A stretch of 64,000 nt of DNA from Stromatinia cepivora (lineage: Eukaryota > Ascomycota > Leotiomycetes > Helotiales > Sclerotiniaceae). Shown one piece after another: positions 33,023 to 44,569 of the stretch (positions are counted from its first letter, which is position 1; each line of letters begins with the position of its first letter). The stretch lies in contig RCTD01000017.1 of the NCBI GenBank assembly GCA_014898415.1, positions 1,351,121 through 1,415,120 on the forward strand, read 5' to 3'. Below the pieces are notes generated by a model. The model saw only the letters and a program-made list of their open reading frames with translations. It did not search any database and was not told the origin of the DNA. The translations under genes were made by a program, and so were the position numbers.

Positions 33023-33997
33023 AGGAATAAGCGAGGCATTTTGATATGGTGAGTAGATTTAGAAGATTTGTGGATTTTAATGCTATTTTCAGGTTGTTGG
33101 GTGTTTATAGAGTTTTTCTGAATAAATATATCTATCTCTATTACCCATTCATCTCGCAAACTAGATCACTATACCCTACTGCAGCCCAAAGTGTGAAGTG
33201 AACCAACCCATACCACGCATACACAAAATCATTATTCGAAATAAACCAAAACATTGTTCCGAATCCATCATGTTGTTCCCTGGCTCTAAGTAGATAGATA
33301 GCATTGAAAAACTCTCGGGCTGAGATATTCCGAATCCCTTACAGGTTCAAAATCCGGTTCTGCATTTGCGGAAAATATTTGGCGGTAAAAACTTCTGAGG
33401 GTCTGAAGTTCTGTGGGATACGCAGCAGCAATGTACTAGGTACTTATTGATCTTGCGTGGTTTCTTATCACTGATGCACCATCCATATATTTTAAAATGA
33501 TGCGAGTAATGGATCAAACATTTACAGATAGTATTTTGGTATCTAACACAGCCATATGATTCGACGATTCACATAAACACACATCATACCTATTAAGCCG
33601 CGGTCCCTGTCACACTCCCAAACTTACAGTATCTTCAACCCAGATCAGCCCGAGATTTGATAACTAGTTCCCCTTCCCTTTATTAAGCAAGAAAGAACAA
33701 CGAAAGAAGTAGTGATATTTCACCGGCGCTTGAGCTACCTTATTCCAATGTATGAACCCTCCGACCCATTAAAACACATCTTTGTCCAAGCAATCATATC
33801 ACTCCATCCCAAACAGCCATATCATTCCGAACTAAAGCAGCTCAAAGAAAAGCAAACGCACTTCACGACCTCAAAAATCCGTGCAAAATTAACACAAGTA
33901 TACAATTTCCACCATTTCTCTAGCTTCATTCTTGTCCTAGCAATGTGCTTCGAATTCCGTGGTTATTGAATGAGCCACAACAACCACTATTCAACGC
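33023..33997. other. Intergenic
   Basis: A plus-strand frame of 85 codons at 33712-33969 has no recognisable feature; nothing is called. Confidence 0.4.
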
Positions 33998-36900
33998 TCA
34001 TCGAAGTCTCCTAGGGGAAACATCCATGACGATAGTCGAATCATCATCTAGCTCTTGAACCGATGTAGATTTCAGTGTCCCATCATCATGAGACATCTTC
34101 AACCACTTCCTTTCACTTTCACTCGAGTCTTCAACATCATGAACTCTCTTTTTCGATAAGCTACTGCTAGTCAAGAGTTCATTCAAAAAAGTATGCTCAA
34201 ACCCTCCATCGACATCTATCAACGGAATACCCTTTTTCCTATTACAAAAAGGTTCGATTTGGCTATACTGTGTAAGTAACGCCTCGTAACTTTCGAGATC
34301 AAATCCCACGTATTCGAAAACAGTCCAACTGGTTTTAATGCAATCTTTCTCGACCGCTGTGAGCAGAGAGTGTATGCTTTTAATGGCTTGCCTATTACCG
34401 AATTGTTTCTTGGACCACTTTTTTCCTCTTTCGAGTTTGAATTGATTTTTCAGTAGATAATCTTTGAATTCAAGTCCGAGGAAATTCAGGGAACGATCAT
34501 TTACAAGCAGTTTGAAAATTCTGTATTGTCCGATACATACGGCATGGCCTTGAACCGTGTTGAGGAATGTCGGATATTCATTTCCAGCAAATACTTTGTC
34601 GTCAAGATCGCGAATGAGTAGCAAAGCACCGTGTTTCCCTATGCTCGGGCGTTGCCTCAAATCAAAATCCGGAGCTGTATCATTGTGGATTTTCAAGATT
34701 CGAGGCCAGCAAACATCATTATCATTTTGATTCCTTGGCTCAAGTTCTAGCATTAGCACCGAAGACTTTTTGGAGGAACGCATGATTGAACACGGACAAT
34801 TTAGAAGGAATTATCTCGGGGCCGGGAGATTGAGGTAATTGCCCTAGCTCGTAATGAAAATCGAAATGATTGAAAGATACAGGGACGGGGGTCGATGGAA
34901 CAGGCGATTGAATAGGAACTGACTGAATAGGAGCTGATCGAATAAGAGCTGGCTGAATAGAAACTGGCTGAATAAGAGAATGTGCGAGACGTTTAGGTGC
35001 AATGGGTCTATACCCTGAAACCCCCACAACGATTTGCTTGTGCATATTCTGGTCTATATTTTGATCGGGTGGAACTGATTCCTTCTGATCCATGATTGGA
35101 TTAGCTGTCACGGACTTCGATCTTTTCTCATTTATTTGAGTGCTCTGTCCGTCCTTTAACCCTCGATAATACTCGGTATTCCGGACCAATTGAATGTGTT
35201 CAAGGTGAGCTCGCTTGATGGCTTCAAATTCCTCTCCTTGGCTAAATTTGAGGTCTTGTAGAACCATTTCTCGACCGATACGTTCTCCGGTTTTTTGAGC
35301 ACTCGCTATCCCAGCCACATTCATTGCGCGTAATTTTGGAATGTAGCCCCCCAAAATTTTCATTTCTTCTTTCAGCTCAAGTCGCCGCGTGTTAATCTCC
35401 GTAAATGCTTGACTCCACTCTCCAAATTTTGAATCCATCTCATACTTTTTAGCCTCGAATTTTTCTTTCCACTCCATTGAATTGGCTTCTGCTTCACTCT
35501 TTTCCTTGCTCAACTCTTCGATTTGCTGAACCAAACTCGAGTTAGCCAGGTCCATTTCGTCTAGCCTAGCCTTGCTTTGGTTAAGCTCTCTTTGCAACGT
35601 TTTCCCATTTTCAAGGAGAGCCAAACTTTCCCCCTCAGCGTTCTCCCTCTCCTTCTCAGCTGTCGTCCTCTCAAGACAGAGGGAATCAATATATTTCTGT
35701 GTATCCGTATTCTTGATCACGAACTCATCTTTTGATTTATTGCGTTCATTTGATTTCCTTTCGAGCTGATCTTGGAGTATCAAGGTTTCATCTTCAAGGG
35801 CGACCTTCTCCTGCCCGACCTCAATCAGTTTAGTATTTACGGTAGCCGTTTGAGGAGCATGTTGCCCTTCAAGTAACTCCTTGGCCTCCAAGATGCACCG
35901 ATCTAGTATTTCTCTGTAGAAACTATTGAATATCTTACTTTGACGATCGGCAAATTCCTCGCGGATTTGCAGCACAGTCGGGGACACGTTAGTCTCTGGT
36001 GCAATCATCACTTCCTTGCTGCTTGGCACTTGAGCTCTGGGTTTTGCCGTTTTGGATGAAACGGATGGGATAGATAAAGCAGATGCAAGGGTTGCCGAGG
36101 ACTGCGTGGATAAACTGGTAGAAGAAATGCCATTGTCTTTTGAAGTAGGTGGTCTTTCAAAATTGCAGGATTCAAACTAATGAAATGAAGATAGACAAGA
36201 GAGTAAGCTTACCTTCAACCAGTCTATATAATCTGCTTTTGATATTCCATGCTTTTACAGAAGTCGTAGCCATGGTTCATCTCGTGGTTCTAGAAATTCC
36301 CGATTACCATGTTCGTGTACTAGTTTCTCAATCGCACTTTTGTATGGATTAGCTTTTTTGTTGTTAGATGCCTCTATGTTGACCGGCCTAGATTCCTCGG
36401 TTGGAGATGCCACTTCCGAGATAGATATGGTTTCAACTATTTCCCCTTCTTCGATATCGGCTTCACGTATCTTGGAATCTATCTTCTCATTAGATAAATT
36501 CAAAGACCTCAAAGAAGTTGTGAATTACCCACCTTTGCTAGTACTGTTGATTGGCTCCAAATATAGCCATCCTTGCTCGACTCACTTGTCAAGTGCTTCC
36601 AACTCTGTTTCTTTCCAGTTGTTTAGTTCGACTTTGCCTGTACCTTTCAAAGCGTACCGGAGATTGGGCAGTTTTGAGCTGGGGAAACTGCTGGTACAAC
36701 GCCACGTCCATCCAATGGTTTTGGGACCCAGCATGGAAACTACCTGTATGTCATTTACGGATAGACTTCTTGTCTTGTAGAGGTCTAAGATTAGGCATTA
36801 GTAACGGTGGACAAAGATTGCTCCGTGCAGAAATACCTGTCGCACATGAAAGCTTGAATTTTATTGAACTTCGAAGGCATCTATATCTACATTCAGAATC

Positions 36901-37718
36901 TGGTTTCAACTCGACCCTCAGATCTTGATTATCCAATGCCCTATGGCATTGAAGAATCTCGGAAATCGTCCATTTACTGAAAAATGCTTGTGGAAAACAG
37001 TAATGATTCCTGAAACTCCAACTCACTCCACTTTGCTTAGGCGGGTATCGAGGATCGAAACCATTTGATATCAGGTTACCCAAAGCCCTATCTATGATTA
37101 TGCTTAATAGCTATGTTTAGAATGGAGAAATAACGACTGAAATAATATATAGTATGTTTTTGTACAATTTGAGGAGCGAGGAAAGTAAATCTCTTACTTA
37201 TCATATTTACCAATCGATCACGAACCTTGAAATTCATACGAGGACTTTCAAAATCCAACCCAAGTTCGTAGCCTCTGTGTTCAAAAGGGTTAAGGCATTT
37301 CACCCTTACTCGTTTGTTCCCCAGTTTTTGCTGCAAGATCATTCGTAATTCCCTCAATTCGCATTCTGAAAATCCAGTAAGAGACGGCAATTTTTGATCG
37401 ATCGGAATCCAAATTAATCGTTTTTTCATGCGTTTGATTGTTCGGAAAATACGTCAATCCATTTTCATTTCTTGGGGTTGATGGAAACTCCCACAAACAT
37501 CCTATCATATTCTCGCGATATTCATTATAGAACTCGCTGATAGCTTTCACTGAGCGTGTGGCCTTTTAGAATAAAACCATAAAATCAAAAGGGGTTGGTT
37601 GCAATAGATACCTACTTTTGAGGGATTGGAGCTGCATGTAAAGCTCATCTACCAAGCGTTTAATATTGGGACTTGTCACCTCGTCTGCTGGCTGAACTGC
37701 TGGAAGTGACTGGGACAT
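33998..37718 (-). pseudogene. Large multi-exon coiled-coil protein gene with several lesions
   Basis: Reading from ATG 37718 I can chain exons 37718-37616, 37549-37198, 37091-36837, 36784-36586, 36507-36213 and 36176-33998 with good introns of 66, 106, 52 and 78 nt. The chain needs: removal of one A from an A6 run (plus 37421-37426) to join 'EYRENMIGCLWEFPST...' to 'LIWIPIDQKLPSLTGFSECE'; read-through of TAA at 36255-36257 before 'KHGISKADYIDWLK'; a very short 36-nt intron (36212-36177); and removal of one A from an A5 run (plus 34767-34771) before 'SSVLMLELEPRNQNDND'. The middle (about 35900-35250) is a long coiled coil. The last 250 residues are globular with a basic/acidic tail. The family is unrecognised and probably lineage-specific. 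Alternatives are two separate genes (split at 34740/34783) or assembly indels. Confidence 0.5.
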
Positions 37719-38467
37719 TGCAATCATATAAAGAACCGTTGATATCTGGAATGATGGTTTTCTCTTTGGATACAATCGATACTGTGAACAAGTCTCAGGG
37801 CGGGTGGTGGGGGGGCGGTATTATATTGTATGAAGAGGTCCCAATAATGTATGAATGGGCTTGCGATTGTGGGTATGGAATCTAATGCTGCTTCACGTGG
37901 AACTTAAGCTCTGAATGTACACATAGATTTCTTTTTCGACCCTCAGTGAGGATTTGGAAGCGATCGTGTCAACTACAGTGCACTTTCCCGAAGGCAACGA
38001 CGTTTGATTCGTTACCATTCCAACCAACCCGTTAAGCCCCCTGTCGAGAGGGTCTGTCGATTTCCATGACGACAGTAAAGCAAACATTCTGGATTTCAGA
38101 TAATTGAGAAATCATGAAAGCGCAGTACCCATACGAAAAGAAATGGAATGATTCTGCAAAGGTTACTATGAGCCAGAAGAATCACATCAATGCGGGGTAT
38201 GTGGAAAGCTTAAGAGTAAAATGTTGAACTCCATTGAGCTGATGATAACACATATCGTCGAAGCCAAATACCAGGATAGTGTTTGCCCAATATCCAGTTA
38301 ATGAATTTATTTTCCCGGCGAAGCAACAAACGGAAGTGAAGTCGGTCGTGTAAAGCAGCATGAAGCAGCACGTGAAAGGCTAGCAAGGATGAAGCTATCC
38401 CTAGACGCGGGGATTTGCCAAGGGAAGTTCGGCAGAAATAGTACCGGGTATCAAGAGTAGATATATC
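37719..38467. other. Divergent intergenic region
   Basis: It lies between the coiled-coil gene start and the GH105 gene and probably carries both promoters. No gene seen. Confidence 0.4.
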
Positions 38468-39667
38468 GTGCAGATTGAGCAACCACTGTTAAATCTAACA
38501 AGCACATTTCCCAATAAGTCAGAGACAGCGATACAATCCAGAAAAATGCCACAAGAAGAATATAGTGTTGCCGCGAAAGATGTTCGAAAAGCCATCGACT
38601 CCCTAATTTTTCAGATGGTCCATATCAAGGATGAATCTGGGACATTTCTATTACGACTGGAAGACGGTAGAGTGATAGATACCAAAGGGTGGCAAGGTTG
38701 GGAATGGACACATGGAATTGGACTTTATGGTCTTTGGAAAAACTACTGCATCAATGGATCTCAAGAATCACTGGAGATTATTGAAAAGTGGTTTCAAAAT
38801 CGCTTCGATGAAGGGGGAACTACCAAAAATATCAATACAATGGCTGCGGTGTTGACGCTAGCATACGTATATGAGCAGGATAAGGCTAATAAGTTCTTAC
38901 CATGGTTGGAGAACTGGGCAGAATGGGCAATGTATGAGCTTCCACGAACAAAATACGGTGGAATGTCACATATGACATACAACTCGACCAACGCTCAAGA
39001 ATTATGGGATGATACATTAATGATGACGGTCCTTCCGTTGGCGAAAATCGGAAAAGTCTTAAACCGACCACATTATGTGGAGGAAGCGAAAAGGCAATTT
39101 CTCCTCCATATCAAATATTTGTTTGACACCAAAACTGGGTTATTCTTTCATGGATGGACTTTCGCGGATGGAGGTCATAATTTTGCAAAAGCATTATGGG
39201 CGAGAGGTAACTCTTGGTTAACAATTGTCATTCCAGAAATGTTGGAATTGCTTGATTTGCCGATGAACGATCCATTTCGTGTCCATCTTATCGACACCTT
39301 GGAAGCACAGTGTCAAGCATTGGTTCAATATCAAGAAGATGATGGTTTATGGCGCACACTTTTGGATCAATCTTCAGACACAGGATCCTACGTTGAAAGT
39401 TCTGCCACGGCTGGATTCGCATATGGTATATTGAAAGCATTGAGAATGCGCTATATAGTAGGTGAAGAATATCGAAGTTGTGCAATCAAAGCCATAAAAG
39501 CTGTATTAGGAAAAGTTAGTGATGAGGGAGAATTGCTAGACGTGAGTTTCGGGACAGCGATGGGCCATACCTTACAGCATTACATTGATATTGATAGGAC
39601 AAGTATGCCATATGGTCAAGCTATGGCTATAATGGCATTAGGAGAGTTCTTGAGGGTATATATCTGA
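38468..39667 (+). CDS. GH105-like unsaturated rhamnogalacturonyl hydrolase
   Basis: This is a single exon of 399 residues; an internal ATG at 38546 (MPQEEYSV) may be the true start, giving 373. The (alpha/alpha)6-barrel signatures of GH105/GH88 are visible: 'GWQGWEWTHGIGLYGLW', 'NAQELWDDTLMMTVLPLA' with the acidic pair expected at the catalytic site, 'LFFHGWTFADGGHNFAKALW', 'ARGNSWLTIVIPEMLEL' and 'GSYVESSATAGFAYGILKA'. Such enzymes remove the 4,5-unsaturated galacturonyl residue left by rhamnogalacturonan lyases during pectin breakdown. No signal peptide is seen, consistent with intracellular final-step degradation of imported oligomers. The gene is intact. Confidence 0.9.
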   Translation: MQIEQPLLNLTSTFPNKSETAIQSRKMPQEEYSVAAKDVRKAIDSLIFQMVHIKDESGTFLLRLEDGRVIDTKGWQGWEWTHGIGLYGLWKNYCINGSQESLEIIEKWFQNRFDEGGTTKNINTMAAVLTLAYVYEQDKANKFLPWLENWAEWAMYELPRTKYGGMSHMTYNSTNAQELWDDTLMMTVLPLAKIGKVLNRPHYVEEAKRQFLLHIKYLFDTKTGLFFHGWTFADGGHNFAKALWARGNSWLTIVIPEMLELLDLPMNDPFRVHLIDTLEAQCQALVQYQEDDGLWRTLLDQSSDTGSYVESSATAGFAYGILKALRMRYIVGEEYRSCAIKAIKAVLGKVSDEGELLDVSFGTAMGHTLQHYIDIDRTSMPYGQAMAIMALGEFLRVYI

Positions 39668-41068
39668 TTGTTTATGGAAGACAGGATCACGGGACTCATA
39701 GATTCATGTCATGTCCATTGATCTGTTTCTTCGGAGAAATATTCAGAAATCATTAGAGTGTATGTGGTCCGTGCCAAATGTCATCTAGATATAGATTAGC
39801 GTATATAATCCTTATCCACAACCTCGTTTCATGTGATAACCACCAAAAAGACAATCTCCCGAGGCAACCCTCTCTCATAGACATGGATATCTAGCAGTCT
39901 TAAGCCGCACAATCGTGATGAATGTCGAAGAAAAAAAAAACAGCCATCATCATCATCATCAGCATGTCTTGCAAAAAAAAACCTTGTACAGGTTCCGTTT
40001 GTGAAAGAGCTACATCTTTTCCAGCAACTCCTCTTCGACGATAAGGCCTCTACCCGGACGAAGTTGCTTTTTACTGTGGCGCTGCGCGTAATGCGGTCTT
40101 TGAGAATTTCAAAAAGCAAAAATCCTTCGAAAGTATGCTGTTGGCTTTTCGCTAAACATTTTCGGCAGATGTGATTGTAACACCAGAATTAGCCGTGAAT
40201 AGACGATGATGGGGACGCAGGAACACAATTAGACGGACGGTTCGAAAAGGCCCAAGCCTCTCAATAGGCTATTTACCCAACGAATGAAACATGGCCATTT
40301 GAATCTTCATTCGATCGGAAAATCTATCATCTCATCTCATGATGTTCCTAACGCAGGGCCCGACATCCTTACATAGGGACTACCCAGGTAGATTTTGTAA
40401 CAGGCTTTGTTGATCCAATCATTTTGTCAGATCATGCGCTGAAATGGTACGGACCTTGTGCCACTATCACGGGATGGCGAATTCAAACTTCAAATCGAGG
40501 TTGAGTACCGTGTACAGGTGGTCTTGTAAGATTACATTCAGATTTCATACCCCAGATAGATACTCCTTTTCCAAATTTCATCGCTTGCTCATTGTTGATC
40601 ATTTCCATTTTTTCGCTCTGCAAGGCAGGGGACTAGACCATCAATAAGGTCTGAAGATACCATAAGACACAAAGTTCACAAGTGATGAAACGTTACCGGA
40701 CTAAAGTACCATGTATATGAAGACATGTGCCTTCAGTTACCCAAATTTCATCCATCAGTCAGTCTTTCAACCCCACGATATACCCCACTCATCTCCGGTA
40801 GCTAAGTCCCTTGTCATGCTGCTCAAGAGACATTGAAATTGCGATGGCTATCTATACCAATCGACCTTGTGCTGGTTATCACAGGCTCCAAATTAACTTT
40901 TCGCGGATGAATGAGATCTTTAGCATCATGCACTTTTGGTGCCTAAATAGATGAAGAGAAATCCACTTAGTAGGAGGATTTCTTCTATATAAAAGCTGCA
41001 TCTGCTAGACCTGAGCAAAAGTCCATATACACCTTTCACTCCTTTCCTGTATATACTATCTTATAAAC
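39668..41068. other. Intergenic, promoter region of the GH55 gene
   Basis: No gene supported. It is unusually long for this window, and a TATA-like site sits near its 3' end. Confidence 0.4.
40986..40995 (+). promoter_or_regulatory. TATA-like element of the GH55 gene
   Basis: TATATAAAAG lies 74 bp upstream of the GH55 ATG, in a pyrimidine/A-rich leader typical of inducible fungal secreted-enzyme genes. Confidence 0.5.
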
Positions 41069-43906
41069 ATGATCTTCCTCACTACACTTTGGATCATTTT
41101 TGGTCTTATTTCTTCATGTTTTGGTCAAGCTTATTGGTACGAAACAATTGCCCATCAGGGAGTCGCTCCTTATAATCCCCAAGGGGGTGCATATCAGGTA
41201 TTCAGGAATGTGAAGGATTTTGGAGCTACAGGTATAAAAGCTAGAACTACCTGAAGAGATCATTTACTGATTAGTTTCAAAGGAAATGGTGTCACTGATG
41301 ATACAGCTGCGATTAATGCCGCAATCGCATATGGTTCCCGGTGTGTGGAGGGAGCTGCGGGTATCGGGTGTGCATCTGCAACTAACTCACCGGCTGTGGT
41401 GTATTTCCCTGCCGGAACATACTTGATTTCATCTCCTATTCTTCCATACTACATGACTCAATTAATTGGAAATCCGAATGCATTACCAACCATCAAAGCT
41501 ACAGCTGGATTTGTAGGTCTAGCACTTATTGACGCAGACCCTTATGGATCATCTGTACCAGATTATGGCACCACAAATGTGTTCTATCGTCAAGTTCGGA
41601 ATTTTATCATTGATACTAGAAATATAGCAGCTACTTCTTTGGCACGAGGTATTCATTGGCCTACAGCTCAAGCAACTAGTCTTCAGAATATGGTCTTTAA
41701 CCTCAATACTGCGAGTGGTAATCTGCACCAAGGAGTCTTTATTGAGAATGGTATGTTTCTGGTTTAATCTCTACAATGAAAATTTCTGACGAAATACCCT
41801 AGGTTCTGGTGGGTTTTTGACTGATCTCATCTTTAACGGGGGTCAATATGGCATGAATGTCGGGTCACAACAATTTACCTCGCGAAACTTAACATTTAAT
41901 AAGTAAGGATACCATTTCCAGATATATCATCATACTGACAAGACCAGTTGTGGGACTGCTATATATCAACTTTGGGGTAAGTATTTTCGCATCTTAGTAT
42001 TTTCATTATGACACTAACAACTTTTAGATTGGGGTTGGACGTATATGGGCTTATCAATCAACAATTGTGGTACAGGCCTTGACATGTCCGATGGAGGTTC
42101 TACAGCACAACAAGTTGGATCGGTAACAGTCATTGATAGCACTTTTTCTAATACCCCTATTGGTATCCTTACTGCTCGAAGCAGTACATCACTTCCTCTT
42201 ACTGCCGGAAGTCTAGCCATCGAAAACGTCGTTTTCACCAATGTCCCAACTGCTGTAGAAGGACCAAATGGAGTATCTTTAGCAGGAAGCACTGGATCAA
42301 TCACCGTCGCTGCTTGGGTACAAGGTAATGCCTACAGTCCCACAGGTCCAACTTCCACCCAAGGTTCAACTTCTGCTTTTCCTCGTCCTGCATCCTTGCT
42401 CAGTGGTACAAGGTACTATGCTCGATCTAAACCTCAATATAATGCTCTCGCCGCAACTCAATTTTCTAGTGTTCGCACAGCCGGAGCTAAGGGTGACGGA
42501 GTAACCGATGACTCTGCAGCCCTTCAAGCAATCATCACTTCTGCAACAGCTGCAGGTAAAGTGGTATACTTTGATTCTGGCATCTACAAAGTAACCACCA
42601 CAATCACTATCCCAGCTGGAGCCCGCGTTGTCGGTGAAACCTATCCCGTAATAATGGGCTCTGGTTCCTTCTTCAGCAACATGAACGCTCCCCAACCCGT
42701 CGTCCGAATCGGCTCTACGGCTGGCGAAACAGGAGTAGTAGAATGGTCCGACATGATAGTATCAACGCAAGGCGCCACATCTGGAGCAATCCTCATTGAA
42801 TGGAATGTCGCCTCCCCATCTACGACTCCATCCGGGATGTGGGATGTCCATACACGAATTGGTGGTTTCGATGGCAGTAATTTACAAGTTGCTCAATGTC
42901 CTACGACGGGTACTCAACCAAATGCAAATTGTATCGCGGCGTTTATGAGTATGCATATTACTAATATTGCCAGTGGATTGTATATGGAGAATGTTTGGTT
43001 GTGGACCGCTGATCATGATATTGATGATGTGGATGACACTCAGATTAGTATTTATACTGGAAGGGGATTGTCGGTTGAGAGTACTACTGGTAATTTTTGG
43101 TTGTATGTATCTCTGCCATCCTTTCTGATGGCTTACTTACTGATATTATGTAGGATTGGAACGGCGGTAGAGCATCATTCTCTCTATCAATACCAATTCG
43201 CAAATACCCAAAATGTATTCATGGGATACATTCAAACGGAAACTCCGTAAGTCCTTTTTTCTACACCCTATCAATATCATCCTTATCTTCGAACATCTAC
43301 CCCATTCCACTCAAATCACCACTCTAACATCCCCATCAAGATACTACCAACCCGTTCCCCAAGCAACCTCACCATTCCCACCAGTCACCGCCCGCAACGA
43401 CCCCGATTTCGCCACCTTCTGCGCTGGAAAAGGCGCTACTTGTTACGATGCATGGGGATTACGAATTTTAGATTCCAAAGATATATTAGTGTACGGGGCT
43501 GGGTTTTATAGTTTCTTTGATAATTATAGTCTTTGTAAGCTTCTCCCCTCGATCCCTTCCCTTCCCCTCCCCTACTCCCCTCCCCTACTCCCCTCCCCTA
43601 CTCCCCTCCCCTCCCACAACCCCCATCTCCCCCTCCACCCTCCAACAATATCCAAGCTAACCTCCCCACTCCTCAGCATGTTCGAACCACACCACCACAA
43701 CCTACAACAGCAACTGCCAAACACAAATTTTCGGCATCGACGAAGGCGGATCCGCAATAGAATCATGTAGCGGAAGTACGGTATTTGTATATGGATTGAA
43801 TACGTTGGGAGTGGAAAGTATGATTGATATGGATGGGGAGAGTGTTGCTGGGTATACGAGCAATGCGAATGTTTATGGGGCGAATGTTGTTAGGTTTGTC
43901 AGTTAG
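41069..43906 (+). CDS. Secreted GH55 exo/endo-beta-1,3-glucanase
   Basis: Eight exons: 41069-41231, 41283-41750, 41803-41902, 41948-41976, 42028-43102, 43154-43246, 43341-43534 and 43677-43906. All phases agree, giving 783 residues. The signal peptide is MIFLTTLWIIFGLISSCFGQ. Two pectate-lyase-3-like beta-helix modules each start with the GH55 hallmark, 'GNGVTDDTAAINAAI' in the first and 'GDGVTDDSAALQAIITSA' in the second. The conserved 'PYNPQGGAYQVFRNVKDFGA' opens the mature protein, and 'FNGGQYGMNVGSQQFTSRNL' and 'YQLWDWGWTYMGLSINNC' follow. The enzyme hydrolyses beta-1,3-glucan outside the cell. Length is normal for fungal GH55. Exon 4 is only 29 nt. The largest introns (94 and 142 nt) are pyrimidine-rich, and the last contains a C-rich tandem repeat. 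Confidence 0.93.
43555..43615. repeat. C-rich tandem repeat inside GH55 intron 7
   Basis: CCCCTCCCCTACT-like units repeat several times in the seventh intron between donor 43535 and acceptor 43676. Confidence 0.7.
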
Positions 43907-44569
43907 GGGGTTGTTGGAAGGGGGTGAGGGATATGAGGGTTTTTTTTTTTGAAGGAGGGGAGATCGGAGGGAGAAGGGAGATGTTTTGTATATATTATTT
44001 ATTTCATTCGATCAGCCGTTGAACAGAATTTATTATATGATACCCTCATTCTCATTCTCACATCGACATGACTTCGAGATATCACATGAGACTTTGTATT
44101 TCAATCCCTTAATAGACATAGTATTATATCGAAAATCATTAGCATTGGTGCTATTGCATCAAAGTCAGAAAGCTTAATAAGGCGTGTTGATTGTATCAAA
44201 TGAGAGGAGAAGTGAGGAAGATTGGCATAGCTACGGTCATGAAAGTGAAAAACATTCCTCAGTTAGTTTTACAGATTTTGGGATGAATATTTTGGGGGGG
44301 GGGGGGGGGGGGGGAAATCGGGATACTAGTATTTTGTTTGGCAGTAGTTGACTTTGGATGGTAGCAAAGCAAGAAGGCACATAATAAGACATGAATTCTA
44401 CGAAAAGAAATGAAGAAAGAAAAGTGCAATAACATTCGCACCGTAGCAAATTTATATGTACCTATACCTAATATTTTTTATAAAAGAATTCAGCATTTCT
44501 CCAAGTCCACCGCACCAAAAAAGTCAAGCAGCAGAAAAATCATCAACATTCTCCCCAACCCCCAACCTC
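43907..44569. other. Intergenic between convergent genes
   Basis: No gene. It contains an exceptional poly-G run, described separately. Confidence 0.45.
44294..44314. repeat. Poly-G run (21 G)
   Basis: A pure homopolymer of 21 G between TTTT and AAATCG. Its length is uncertain in any assembly. Confidence 0.85.

Noticed and set aside
33712..33969. 85-codon plus frame
   Set aside because: No homology, signal or splice context; likely chance.
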